A stretch of 61,808 nt of DNA from Oscillospiraceae bacterium (GTDB lineage Bacteria > Bacillota > Clostridia > Oscillospirales > Oscillospiraceae): assembly GCA_017501695.1 (NCBI GenBank), contig JAFVWL010000110.1, forward strand, positions 1 to 61,808, read 5' to 3'. Numbering within the stretch: position 1 is the stretch's first letter; every line of letters begins with the position of its first letter. Both the position numbers and the translations under genes were made by a program. The notes beneath the pieces are model-generated. The model did not search any database. It was given only the letters and a program-made list of their open reading frames with translations, and was not told the origin of the DNA. Shown here in pieces: positions 43,601 through 51,566 of this stretch.

Positions 43601-45426
43601 TCAACGTGAGCTTTACGTACAATTCCAACCAGGGCACTTGGGTTGGCGACGCGAACTTCCTGAGTTCCGGCGAATACGACTTCCAGTACCTGGTGCTGGA
43701 CGGCAGATATACCGAGCTGGAGGAGAATATGTGGCAGTCTGCTACGGTCTACCTGGGTATGCGTGTGGCGGTGTATACCACCAGCCCCACCAGCTTCAAG
43801 TACCTGCCCGATGAGATGACCGACAACCAGAAGATTCTGGGCCTGCAGGTTAAGATTATGGATAACTCCGGCGCGGAGTTGCCGGGTCTGACCGGCGCCA
43901 AGCTGGTGTATAAGGCCCAGGGCAGCTTCGGCTCCATGGATACAGACCTGATCTGGAATCCCTCCGGCCATTATGTGGGAGAGCTCCGTGCTCTGGAATC
44001 CGGCGGCCCCGGTACCTGGAGCTTCGCCAATGTGACTGTGAATGGCAATACCCTGACCAATGCCACCACAGCCCCCACATTTAAGCTGATCTCCCCCGAA
44101 CCGCCCAGCTATGTGGGATACTATGACCAGTACAGTGGCTATGCCTTCGTGCCCAACGGCGGAGCCTGTGTTGCGGTGGATCTGAAATACTCTGCCACTT
44201 CTACGGTGGAGGCTGTGATTCTGGATTCCAATGGCAGGGAATACACCGTTCAGGGAACCATGGGCACATACACCGGTACAGCGGAGGACAACACCACCAG
44301 ATGGCTGTTCACCATTCCTGACGGAACCGGCGGAACTCAGGATGGCTACTGGACCGTGAAGGAAGTCCACATCTGGAACTACTACGAAAATGATGGCACC
44401 TATGTCAAGGCGGAAATCGATGCTTCCGGCAAACTGATTCCTGACGGCGAGCGGGACGAACCCATGACTATCGACATGACTGACAAGAATTATACGGTCA
44501 AAGTTGTGGAGACGGTTTATGTGTCTTTTACGAAGGATTATAGCCAAGATCTTGGCATGACAGATGGCAAGGTTACCGGAATATTTATGGCTAGCCATGA
44601 AGTAAAAAATGTAAGTTTTACAATCGCAGATTTTGAAAATCAGCCTATCCGGAATGTGTCCGATGTTAAGATTGACTATGAATATGGCGGAGGATCTCAA
44701 GAAAAAGGCGGATATTCAGGTGGAAACGTGCCAACGAATGGAACGGTTGCATTTACTCTAACATTTGACGCAGAAGAAGGAGTAACGATATACACTCAGC
44801 AGTCTGTACAGAGTGCCCAGTTTGCGGGTATGTATAATCCGGTGCTTAGCTTCAAGGTTAATGGTTCCCTTTACAATGCGGCTTCGTCATGCGTAACTAT
44901 ATCTGGTGTTGTCCCTAAGTTTACGGTTAATTCTTTGAAGCCGACGGTGACGATTGATTCTATAAGTCCTAGCGACAGCCATAAATCAATGGCTAGGAGC
45001 GGAAATAACTCAAAGACGGTTGATGTAACGTCTGCTGTTGTAGGAAATACCATTACGATTTATGCAGAAAAGACAAATCCTGATAACGGTACTATAGATA
45101 CAACGCCAAGTGTTACTTTGCGAATTAATAACTTGGGTGAAGCAAGTGCAACTTTGAAGTTTACAGCTTCTGGTGGCGGAACAGTGTATATGTATACAGG
45201 AATAAATATGTCTAGTCGGACGGATACATATAGCTGGACAAAAGATACACCAACATATAGTTTGTATGTTGGACAGTATAAGTCAAGCGGATCGTGTAGA
45301 AGTATGACGTATGAAGGTGCCGGAACCTTAGTTTCTAATTCTTTTATTACGGTTACTTACGACAATGCAGACTATACATTTACAGTTGATCCGATCACGA
45401 TTATCAATAATAACCCGCCATATTAA
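40639..45426 (+). CDS. SipW-type giant fibre-like protein B (1595 aa), mosaic
   Basis: A 1595-residue protein starting in a 4-base overlap with the previous gene. A helix (about 22-40) ends in TYAWLTIS (Y41-W43). Residues about 45-830 align in plan with the 734-residue protein A (opening PELTGVNTTVAANGSLEIAL, ADGRVEKLTSN, then FLDGTLLSN and LNIQFGSSVDL). Immunoglobulin-like beta modules follow (about 830-1290, DGTWTGTYKFTAPGTY type). From about residue 1292 (nucleotide about 44515) codon use shifts abruptly to A/T-ending codons through to the stop, so the last 300 residues look acquired separately. It has no anchor at the C-terminus. The gene probably encodes a variable, surface-exposed long subunit or tip protein. 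Confidence 0.7.
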   Translation: MTETQTRIKALKASLPGLKERVLAVALLLVMSAAMMTSATYAWLTISLRPELTGVNTTVAANGSLEIALATGDGTEAPGESKVGDSSAAEGQTITGANITWGNLVNLGDPMYGLDNLTLRPAQLNTAALLTSPLYGAVYTADGRVEKLTSNFGYTAWVPAQGNTPGYFGLSEQMGVRAISSTRVFAGGYYGDWLTMKNNADIANVNARNAFTAITRNEEWMLALGNVIGIHMTATLNTEDRYVNAAVDPDDLKSLIAMYEAFIDAFEMEADAIAQTLNTQAYLALGGNMEGFGYTAQSILDMAKDVNKMSGNDYTFTLNNGKVLTAKNLKPFLKDYNIINDSVGKFRLIDQSGDRRWSYGAKSGETRTITKDDGTTEVIQGYSLKTLVAQLVNIDNCYVDGKTVKALMTEFTSGISGAMTALGYKDKEVSVVITNGVLYNFEQRVGSEIEVRPYNANGKKKYGLPVTAIMYVNTANLGEQVATIYATISTSATKPADFTTDLTYASYDNKELNSGQDTSGDNVTMESEDTYGLAVDLWVRTNAEASFLGLEGNVLTKPREVDATTKDANGNTVILYTLTRTEQVSENVYATDPTTGENVGDPIGTTPPESVTNTYELYKIETTADGETTTTWYNAQTYAVFELKDGETPTKKILTVYDVIGYEGENRVWDKGDLISADATTQGSGSCYVYYADTPEDQARSLELLKAFNVAFVDEKGELLAIAQMDTLQFYAEAGRVTVPLKLTSGVKVSENEDGSPNYAITALEKNVPKRITAIVFLDGTLLSNEDVLSAADIQGQLNIQFGSSVDLNAIDNETLETAERKVSATLDKTSFNFDTDTNLTTTVTVRVDGEQPKTVEAFFTRRINATQGTREPESITFKDNGDGTWTGTYKFTAPGTYILRSVRLDGVDYDLPTQEGQPNNGLPTVEVKGFTVASLTCDKADANRHISIMTANNSEKVKVTLRFATDDETKMPKTVSGRFLREDGTAVNVSFTYNSNQGTWVGDANFLSSGEYDFQYLVLDGRYTELEENMWQSATVYLGMRVAVYTTSPTSFKYLPDEMTDNQKILGLQVKIMDNSGAELPGLTGAKLVYKAQGSFGSMDTDLIWNPSGHYVGELRALESGGPGTWSFANVTVNGNTLTNATTAPTFKLISPEPPSYVGYYDQYSGYAFVPNGGACVAVDLKYSATSTVEAVILDSNGREYTVQGTMGTYTGTAEDNTTRWLFTIPDGTGGTQDGYWTVKEVHIWNYYENDGTYVKAEIDASGKLIPDGERDEPMTIDMTDKNYTVKVVETVYVSFTKDYSQDLGMTDGKVTGIFMASHEVKNVSFTIADFENQPIRNVSDVKIDYEYGGGSQEKGGYSGGNVPTNGTVAFTLTFDAEEGVTIYTQQSVQSAQFAGMYNPVLSFKVNGSLYNAASSCVTISGVVPKFTVNSLKPTVTIDSISPSDSHKSMARSGNNSKTVDVTSAVVGNTITIYAEKTNPDNGTIDTTPSVTLRINNLGEASATLKFTASGGGTVYMYTGINMSSRTDTYSWTKDTPTYSLYVGQYKSSGSCRSMTYEGAGTLVSNSFITVTYDNADYTFTVDPITIINNNPPY

Positions 45427-45435
45427 TGCTATCTA

Positions 45436-45467
45436 TGTGGCAACCTTCTGAAATGAAGGTTGCCACA
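45436..45467 (+). repeat. Perfect 13-bp inverted repeat, possible terminator
   Basis: TGTGGCAACCTTC and its exact complement enclose a 6-base loop between the 1595-residue protein gene and the Lgt-like gene. There is no T tract, so it may be a processing or attenuation hairpin rather than a full terminator. Confidence 0.6.
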
Positions 45468-45484
45468 GCAACAGAGGAAATATA

Positions 45485-46168
45485 ATGATTCCACTAGATT
45501 TATGTCTTGTTTTGTTTGCGTGTGTAGCTATTATGTGTTTCATGATGTCGATGCAGGCAAAATGGTATGAAATAGAAAAACAAAAAATAGTTCCCATAGC
45601 AGTTACCCTTGCCGTAACGGGTGTGATAGGATCCGAAATCTGGTTTTTTGTTGAAAACGGTGATTGGGGAGGGCGATCTCTTTATGGAGCAATTGTGTTC
45701 TCTCCGCTTGTATTTCTTGCAGTTGCCAAATTGCTAAAAATAAAGTATGTAGATTCTTTGGACTTTGTTGCGCCAAGTGGCTGCTTTGCTTTAGCTGTGA
45801 TAAAGTTACAGTGCCTAAAAGATAATTGTTGTGTAGGAAAAGAATTGTACCAAGATGAAAATTTTGTCTTTGTGCGTTTTCCGAGCCAGATTGTAGAAAT
45901 GATCGTATTTTTAGTTATATCGGCAATTCTTTTCTATATGTCTAGCAAACCAAAATTCAGAGGAAAAATCTTCCCCTGGTTTTTGATTATGTATGGATTG
46001 GCAAGATTCGGATTAGATTTTTTGAGAGAGACAGTTCTGTCATATTTGTTTGGATTATCGGCTGGATCTTTCTGGTCACTTTGTTCGTTTATAATTGGCG
46101 TCTTTGTACTGACTATTATTAGGAACAAGGAAAAGAGAAGTAATGTAAAAATGCAAGAGACACTGTGA
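45485..46168 (+). CDS. Lgt-like (prolipoprotein diacylglyceryl transferase family) membrane protein
   Basis: A 227-residue, very hydrophobic protein with about six or seven membrane helices. The order of motifs follows the Lgt family: GRSLYGAIVFSPLVF early, DSLDFVAPSGCFALAVIKLQC in the middle, DNCCVGKE (compare GCCYGK of divergent Lgt forms), FPSQIVEM (compare PxQLYE) and MYGLARFGLDFLRET (compare YGxxRFxxEFxR). Lgt moves diacylglycerol onto the cysteine of lipoproteins. The usual arginine of the RIGN loop is replaced by lysine, so activity or substrate may differ. The gene is AT-rich like the 3' end of the gene before it, and both seem to have arrived together. It may lipidate or otherwise modify a surface component of this locus. 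Confidence 0.65.
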   Translation: MIPLDLCLVLFACVAIMCFMMSMQAKWYEIEKQKIVPIAVTLAVTGVIGSEIWFFVENGDWGGRSLYGAIVFSPLVFLAVAKLLKIKYVDSLDFVAPSGCFALAVIKLQCLKDNCCVGKELYQDENFVFVRFPSQIVEMIVFLVISAILFYMSSKPKFRGKIFPWFLIMYGLARFGLDFLRETVLSYLFGLSAGSFWSLCSFIIGVFVLTIIRNKEKRSNVKMQETL

Positions 46169-46246
46169 GATTTTGGTCCGGCGCTACGCGCCACCCTCCC
46201 CAAGGGGGGCATACCCGTACAAACAAATCACAAGGAGGCCTCCGTT

Positions 46247-48082
46247 ATGAGCCAGAAAAATCGAAAATTCCATATTTCCCGGCTGGTGGCGGTGGCCCTG
46301 GTGGTGGCGATGGTGCTTTGCCAGGCCGGCCCGGTCCGGGCGGATGAGATCCTGGGCGGCGCCTGCGGCGACAACATGAGCTGGACCCTTTCCGCCGGAA
46401 CCCTCACCGTCACCGGCACCGGCGCCATGTGGGACTTCCCCGAGTCCGAAATGGCCCCCTGGTACGGCTACCGGCATGAGATCTTCCGCCTTGTCCTGGG
46501 CGACGGCATCAGCTCCGTCGGCGACCTGGCCTTCTACGACTGTTACAATATCCTGGCCGTCACCGTCCCCGACTCTGTTACCGACATCGGCAGCTATGCC
46601 TTTGCGGGCTGCTCCGGCATGGAGATGCTCCGGCTCAGCCGGAACCTGAAGACCCTGGGCGAATGTGCCTTCTCCGACTGCGTGAAGCTCCAGTCCCTGC
46701 GGCTTCCCGAGGGCCTGCTGTCCATCGGCCTGAAGGGCTTCTATCGCTGCGAGTCCATTCCCACGGTCACCGTTCCCGCTTCCGTCACTTCCATCGGCGT
46801 TTCCGCCTTTGGCTACTGCAAGAGTCTGGTCAGCGCCGATATCCAGGCCCAAATTACCACGGTTCCCGAGTTCCTCTTCTACGGCTGCGGCAAGCTGACC
46901 ACCGTCTCCCTGGCCAACGCCACCGAGGACATCAGCGAATTCGCCTTCCGTGGCTGTGACAATCTGGGCACCGTCTACTACGACGGCGACGCCAAGACCG
47001 CCCAGGAGATCCAGGAGATCATCGACAACGATGTGCCCGGATTCCAGGACAACGGCCATGTCTCCGACAGCACCCCCACCGATTCCTCCACGACCACCAC
47101 CGTCACCGAAAATGAGGACGGCACCGTGACCCAGGAGAACACCACCGTCACCGAGGGCGACAATTCCTCCGTCTCCACCACCGTGGAGTCCACCCGGGAG
47201 GAAAATGCCCAGACCGGCGGCTCCTACGAGGCTGAGATCGTGGTCACCGTGGAGGGGGAGGAAGACTGGGACGATGTCACCGATACCGTGGAGGACGCGC
47301 TGGAAGATCTGAATGAAAGCGCTGTGGTCACCGGCGGTGATGTGGAGGACGTGCAGATTACCGTCTACGTCACCGATTCCGACTCTGTGGACCAGGAGTT
47401 CCTGGCCTCCATGGCCGGCCGGGATGTGATCATCACCGTGGTCACCGCCAACGGTTCCCAGTGGCGCATCGACGCGTCCCAGATGGACCGGACCAATCTG
47501 TCCGGCGTCTACGACCTGGCCTATATCCTGACTGCCGCCGACAGCACCGTCACCGGGGAGCTGAACGCGGACACGGCCTTCTCCCTTCGGTTCCTGTTCC
47601 CCGCGGTGATCAACGCCGAGGTTTTGATCCGCCTGGGTGACAACTGGTCCTACCAGAACGCCACCCTGTTCCAGCGGCTGGACGGAGAGCTGATCCGCCG
47701 TCAGGATGTGGTGGTGGATACCAAGGGCTATGCCCACTTCTATCTGGCCTCCGTGGACGAGCAGTCCGAATATTTCATCGCCATGAATCTGGAAGTGGAA
47801 AACGACGACGCCATCATTCCCGACGAACTGCTGGCGGAGTACGGCGAGAACGCCGTCCGCTATACCCCCATCCAGTACCAGATCACCGGCCGCACCTCCT
47901 CCTGGGGCATGGACATCAACCAGGTCACCTGGATCATGGTGGGCGTTCTGGGCACCACCGTGGTGGTGGTTGGCTTCGTTATGTACATGATGAACAAGCG
48001 CCGCCTGGCCATGGGCTATGTCCCGGAGATCGATGAGGAAGATCTCTACGGCTACGATGACGACGAAGACGAGGACGAATAA
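46247..48082 (+). CDS. BspA-type leucine-rich repeat surface protein with membrane anchor
   Basis: A 611-residue protein with AAGGAGG before ATG. A signal peptide (1-32) is followed by a BspA/LRR_5 region (about 33-250) with the usual units: MSWTLSAGTLTVTGTGAM, ISSVGDLAFYDCYNI, VTDIGSYAFAGCSGM and further copies to ISEFAFRGCDNL. A Thr/Ser/Glu-rich linker (about 275-330) and a beta-rich domain (about 330-560) lead to a membrane helix (about 562-587) and a short, strongly acidic cytosolic tail. BspA proteins bind host matrix proteins and other cells. It closes the surface locus. The acidic tail recalls that of the cohesin-like membrane protein, which may mean a shared cytosolic partner. Confidence 0.85.
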   Translation: MSQKNRKFHISRLVAVALVVAMVLCQAGPVRADEILGGACGDNMSWTLSAGTLTVTGTGAMWDFPESEMAPWYGYRHEIFRLVLGDGISSVGDLAFYDCYNILAVTVPDSVTDIGSYAFAGCSGMEMLRLSRNLKTLGECAFSDCVKLQSLRLPEGLLSIGLKGFYRCESIPTVTVPASVTSIGVSAFGYCKSLVSADIQAQITTVPEFLFYGCGKLTTVSLANATEDISEFAFRGCDNLGTVYYDGDAKTAQEIQEIIDNDVPGFQDNGHVSDSTPTDSSTTTTVTENEDGTVTQENTTVTEGDNSSVSTTVESTREENAQTGGSYEAEIVVTVEGEEDWDDVTDTVEDALEDLNESAVVTGGDVEDVQITVYVTDSDSVDQEFLASMAGRDVIITVVTANGSQWRIDASQMDRTNLSGVYDLAYILTAADSTVTGELNADTAFSLRFLFPAVINAEVLIRLGDNWSYQNATLFQRLDGELIRRQDVVVDTKGYAHFYLASVDEQSEYFIAMNLEVENDDAIIPDELLAEYGENAVRYTPIQYQITGRTSSWGMDINQVTWIMVGVLGTTVVVVGFVMYMMNKRRLAMGYVPEIDEEDLYGYDDDEDEDE

Positions 48083-48095
48083 CTCCATACAACCT

Positions 48096-48123
48096 GCCCC
48101 GGAAGTCCACGGACTTCCGGGGC
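48096..48123 (+). terminator. Strong hairpin, probable terminator of the surface locus
   Basis: A perfect 13-bp stem (GCCCCGGAAGTCC / GGACTTCCGGGGC) with a 2-base loop, then TTTGTG. The T tract is short. Confidence 0.6.
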
Positions 48124-48184
48124 TTTGTGCGCTCTGCACAAAGTCCCGTGGGGAATTTTGGGGACCAAAACCGTCAAAATTATC

Positions 48185-48213
48185 TTGAAAAAGATAGAAA
48201 AGTATGGTAAAGT
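48185..48213 (+). promoter_or_regulatory. Sigma-A promoter of the cytosolic LRR gene
   Basis: TTGAAA (48185-48190), a 17-base spacer and TAAAGT (48208-48213), about 105 bases upstream of the start. Confidence 0.55.
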
Positions 48214-48319
48214 TTCGAACTGTACCGTTTTTGGTATGTGAACCTTGATAATTGAATGATAAACCACCCCCACACAGGCGGCGGATCTGGGATCCGCCCC
48301 ACAGGAGAGAGGAGCTGCG

Positions 48320-49606
48320 ATGAGAAAGTCAAAGGAGCGTAAGGTGTTGGAGATGTGGCTTCCCGGGGATATCGGGAAGCGGGGCGAACTGAACTGGAGA
48401 ATTGAGGACGATGGCTGTCTGGTGATCCGGGGCAAGGGCTGGATGCGGGATTTCTGCGAGCAGAATCCGGCACCCTGGCAGAAGCAGGGAAGTCCCGGCG
48501 TACGGAAAGTGCGGATCGAAGCGGGGGTGGTAAATATCGGAAGTCAGGCGTTCCGTGGAATGGAGGACCTGACCGCGGTGGAGCTTGGTCCCGATGTGAA
48601 ACGGTTGGGCTGGCGGGCGTTTTATGGCTGCAAAGCCCTGGAAACGGTTCGGTGCTGTCGGCCGCTGCGGCATTGGCTGCTGCCGGAGATGGCGGAGCCG
48701 GTGATTCGGATGGGCCATCAGGCCTTCCGGGGTACGCCCTGGCAGGATGCCCGGAATCCGGGCCTGCTGATCCATGGGGACACGGTGCTGGAATATCTGG
48801 GCCGGGAGGAAACGGTGACGATTCCTGAGGGAATCCGGCGCATTGCCCACATGGCTTTTGAGGACTGCCCCATCCGGCAGGTGGTGCTGCCCAAAGCTCT
48901 GGAAATGGTTGGGGCCGGTGCCTTTGCGGGAACGGCGCTCCGGCAGGTGCGGCTGCCTGCGGGGCTGCGGCAGGTGGACGGCTTTGCCTTCGGAAAAAAT
49001 CTGCATCTGACCCGGGTGTACCTGGGCCGTGGGGTAAAGGAGCTGCATCCCAACGCCTTCGGCGGAACGCCCGTGGCCCAGACGGCACAGTGCCGCTACG
49101 GAAGCTGGCTGCTGGGAAAATGCGACAGCCAGGACCCGGAGCTGCGGTTTCTCCGGCTGGATGGCCGGGGTATGACGGAGGGGAACCTTCGGCGGGTGCT
49201 GAAGGATGGGGGCGTGGTTCTGGCGGTACGGTCCTATGCCCACAGTTCCCAATATTTCTATGTGACCAGCCTGTACTATGACCACTGGGGTGAATTGCGG
49301 ATCTATCATGCCAATCCCTATCTGGCCCAGGAGGGGATGCTTGGTGAGACGGCGGTAGAGGCAGAAAACCTGACCCAGTGGCGCTGCCGCTACGCAGACC
49401 CGGACACCTGGATTTCCCTGTCCGGCGAGAGCATGGATTGGTTGTCCACGGACGAGAGTCTGTGGGAACTGAGGGATATGCTCCGCTGCGCCCGGAAGGG
49501 AACAGGCGGCCTGTTTGTTTCCTGGGACAAGGACAATGTATATGGCCCCCTGGAGCTGGATCTGGCGAATTTTTGGCTGGATACCCACCCGGAAACCCGG
49601 CTGTAA
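48320..49606 (+). CDS. Cytosolic BspA-like leucine-rich repeat protein
   Basis: A 428-residue protein without signal peptide or membrane helix. The first part repeats the BspA plan (ELNWRIEDDGCLVIRGKGWM, VVNIGSQAFRGMEDL, VKRLGWRAFYGCKAL, IRRIAHMAFEDCPI, AGAFAGTAL, LRQVDGFAFGKNL), so it is a relative of the membrane-bound LRR protein just upstream. The last 170 residues form a separate domain (RGMTEGNLRRVLKDGGVVLAVRSYAHSSQYFYV onward) that I do not recognise. An AGGAGAGAGG site precedes the ATG. Most BspA-like proteins are secreted, so an internal one is unusual and could be a regulator or an intracellular partner. It has its own promoter and terminator. Confidence 0.7.
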   Translation: MRKSKERKVLEMWLPGDIGKRGELNWRIEDDGCLVIRGKGWMRDFCEQNPAPWQKQGSPGVRKVRIEAGVVNIGSQAFRGMEDLTAVELGPDVKRLGWRAFYGCKALETVRCCRPLRHWLLPEMAEPVIRMGHQAFRGTPWQDARNPGLLIHGDTVLEYLGREETVTIPEGIRRIAHMAFEDCPIRQVVLPKALEMVGAGAFAGTALRQVRLPAGLRQVDGFAFGKNLHLTRVYLGRGVKELHPNAFGGTPVAQTAQCRYGSWLLGKCDSQDPELRFLRLDGRGMTEGNLRRVLKDGGVVLAVRSYAHSSQYFYVTSLYYDHWGELRIYHANPYLAQEGMLGETAVEAENLTQWRCRYADPDTWISLSGESMDWLSTDESLWELRDMLRCARKGTGGLFVSWDKDNVYGPLELDLANFWLDTHPETRL

Positions 49607-49611
49607 TGGAG

Positions 49612-49638
49612 ATCCCCCTTCTTCGGAAGGGGGATTTT
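49612..49638 (+). terminator. Rho-independent terminator
   Basis: A stem ATCCCCCTTC / GAAGGGGGAT with a TTCG-like loop, then TTTTTCC, six bases after the LRR stop. Confidence 0.85.
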
Positions 49639-49674
49639 TCCGTTCCCGGGAATTGGTTGGAGCGCCGGGAGGCG

Positions 49675-49703
49675 TTGCCTTTCGGCACAATTCGTGATAT
49701 ACT
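49675..49703 (+). promoter_or_regulatory. Sigma-A promoter of the TIR gene
   Basis: TTGCCT (49675-49680), a 17-base spacer and TATACT (49698-49703), only 18 bases from the start codon. The leader is therefore very short, with GGGGTGA as ribosome site. Confidence 0.7.
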
Positions 49704-49721
49704 GACCTGGGGTGATTAAAA

Positions 49722-51467
49722 ATGGAATCCATTGTGCTGTTTTATGACCAATACCACGATACCAAGGCAGTGCGGCTTCTGAACCGGCTGCAGGAAATGA
49801 AAATTCATGCCTTACGCTGTACCCAACTGACCCCGCCGGCAGAGCGGGAGGCCATGGTCCGTGCGGCGGGTTTCCTGTTTGTGCTGCTGGTGGATGACGA
49901 TATCTTCCCCCGGAGCTTTGTGGACATTGTGGACGCGCTGGGGCAGGAGGCCCGGAACCGGGACAAGCAGCTTTACATCATTAAGGAGTACCGGGCGGCG
50001 ATGCCGCCGGATTTCCAGGGCTATCCCATTCTGGAACCGGAGGACGGTACCATGACCGCACCCCAGGGCGGCGGTGTGGCGGGGATGATCGCCAATCTGA
50101 TCATTGGCACGGAGAATAAGCAGGTGCTTTACGAAAAGCTCTCTGCCATGATGACCATTGACTACCGCCCCGGCATCCAGGAATGCCTCTGCGATTTATG
50201 CAAGCTGGTCTGCGGTTCTGTTCGGGAAGGCAATCCCGCCCTGGCGGATAACCGGGAGCGGCTTTGGGAGCTGCTGCGGATTCTGGATTCCATGGCCAAA
50301 TATCCCACGGGCTATGGTGAGGAGCAAAAGGCCCTTGCCCGGAAAATGCTGGACTCCGTGTCCCGGGTGACGGGTCTGCTGGTTCCCATTGAGTCCAGCC
50401 GGGACCCCTATCTGCTGGCCTGGGGTCTGCGGGTGGCGGACCTGTACCGGGAAATCCGGGCGGATTGCGTGGATACCACCACCGGTGGCGATGTGGATCT
50501 GTACGGCAAGCCCGTGTCGGCGGAATTTGAAAATCGGTGCCGCCGCATGGGAAGTCTTCTGCTGGAGCTGTCGAAAAAACCGGATCTGCATAGTACCCAG
50601 GACGAATTTGCCCTGATTCAGACCACCCTCCGCCGGCTGCGTGACCGGGAGAATTGGTTCACTGGCGCATCGGATGCGACGGAGCCCATTCATTCCCAGG
50701 CGAAACAGCCTGCGAAAAATCACCAGGAAGAACCCAAGCCCCTGACAGAAACAGAGCGGAAGCTTCACAGCATTGCGGAGTTTATGAGCAAGGGCTACAG
50801 CCTGTTTGAGACCATGTCCGGGGACGAGACTGCCGCGGATTTCCTCCGGTGTCTGAAAACCAGCTTTGAACGGCTGAAGAATTACTGCGATATTGTGGAG
50901 GCCAAGGCGATCAGTGCCCAGTGCATCGACTATATCGTCCGAATTGACCAGCAGTTGGCCCGATTGAATGATGTGGAGGACAGCCAAGACAAGGCAGGAT
51001 TGGGATTGAAGGCACTGCTGGGACTGAAGCTGCCCCAGAGCGGCCAGTATGATGTGTTTTTGAGCTATAAGCATGAGGATGTGGACATTGTGCGGAATGT
51101 GTACCACTTCCTGAAGAGTAAGCTGCTGAATGTGTTTTTTGACAAGGTCACCCTGCCGGAGCTATCGGAATCCGATTATGACGAGGCCATTATGAAGGCT
51201 CTGGATCATTCCCGCCATTTTTTGGTGATTATTACAGATCTGGCCCAGTTGGATACCTATTGGATCAAGCTGGAAATGAAAACCTTCCACCATGAGATCG
51301 TGGAGGGGCGGAAGGAAAATTCCAACTTCATCATGCTGGTGACGGACCGGGTATACCAGGAAATCGTCAGCAGCAACAAAACGGTTTTGCCTCTGCGGTA
51401 CCGATCCTGTGAAATTATGCGGATCAGCGATTACAAGGCCGCTTTGCCCGGTTATATGACAAAATAA
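49722..51467 (+). CDS. TIR-domain protein
   Basis: A 581-residue cytosolic protein. The C-terminus (about 443-581) is a TIR domain: QYDVFLSYKHED opening, LLNVFFDKVTLPELSESDYDEAI, SRHFLVIITDLAQLDTYWIKLEMKTF with the likely catalytic glutamate E518, and a closing strand NFIMLVTDR. Bacterial TIR domains with this glutamate hydrolyse NAD or make signalling cyclic ADP-ribose variants, often in phage defence. The N-terminus (1-135) has a related alpha-beta pattern (SIVLFYDQYHD, LFVLLVDDDIFP) but lacks the motifs. The centre (about 140-430) is helical. It has no Thoeris or CBASS partner next door, so it may act alone, or with the TPR sensor protein 46 kb away. It is monocistronic with its own promoter. 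Confidence 0.85.
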   Translation: MESIVLFYDQYHDTKAVRLLNRLQEMKIHALRCTQLTPPAEREAMVRAAGFLFVLLVDDDIFPRSFVDIVDALGQEARNRDKQLYIIKEYRAAMPPDFQGYPILEPEDGTMTAPQGGGVAGMIANLIIGTENKQVLYEKLSAMMTIDYRPGIQECLCDLCKLVCGSVREGNPALADNRERLWELLRILDSMAKYPTGYGEEQKALARKMLDSVSRVTGLLVPIESSRDPYLLAWGLRVADLYREIRADCVDTTTGGDVDLYGKPVSAEFENRCRRMGSLLLELSKKPDLHSTQDEFALIQTTLRRLRDRENWFTGASDATEPIHSQAKQPAKNHQEEPKPLTETERKLHSIAEFMSKGYSLFETMSGDETAADFLRCLKTSFERLKNYCDIVEAKAISAQCIDYIVRIDQQLARLNDVEDSQDKAGLGLKALLGLKLPQSGQYDVFLSYKHEDVDIVRNVYHFLKSKLLNVFFDKVTLPELSESDYDEAIMKALDHSRHFLVIITDLAQLDTYWIKLEMKTFHHEIVEGRKENSNFIMLVTDRVYQEIVSSNKTVLPLRYRSCEIMRISDYKAALPGYMTK

Positions 51468-51504
51468 GCCGGGAAAAGCTTGAACATCTTTTTGCCGAAA
51501 CTAC

Positions 51505-51533
51505 TTGAATCCTGTGAAAGAAACGGGTATAAT
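51505..51533 (+). promoter_or_regulatory. Consensus sigma-A promoter of the O-acylation operon
   Basis: TTGAAT (51505-51510), a 17-base spacer and a perfect TATAAT (51528-51533). Confidence 0.85.
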
Positions 51534-51566
51534 GTCTTTATTATGCCTGAAAGGAAGTCCCTGCAT

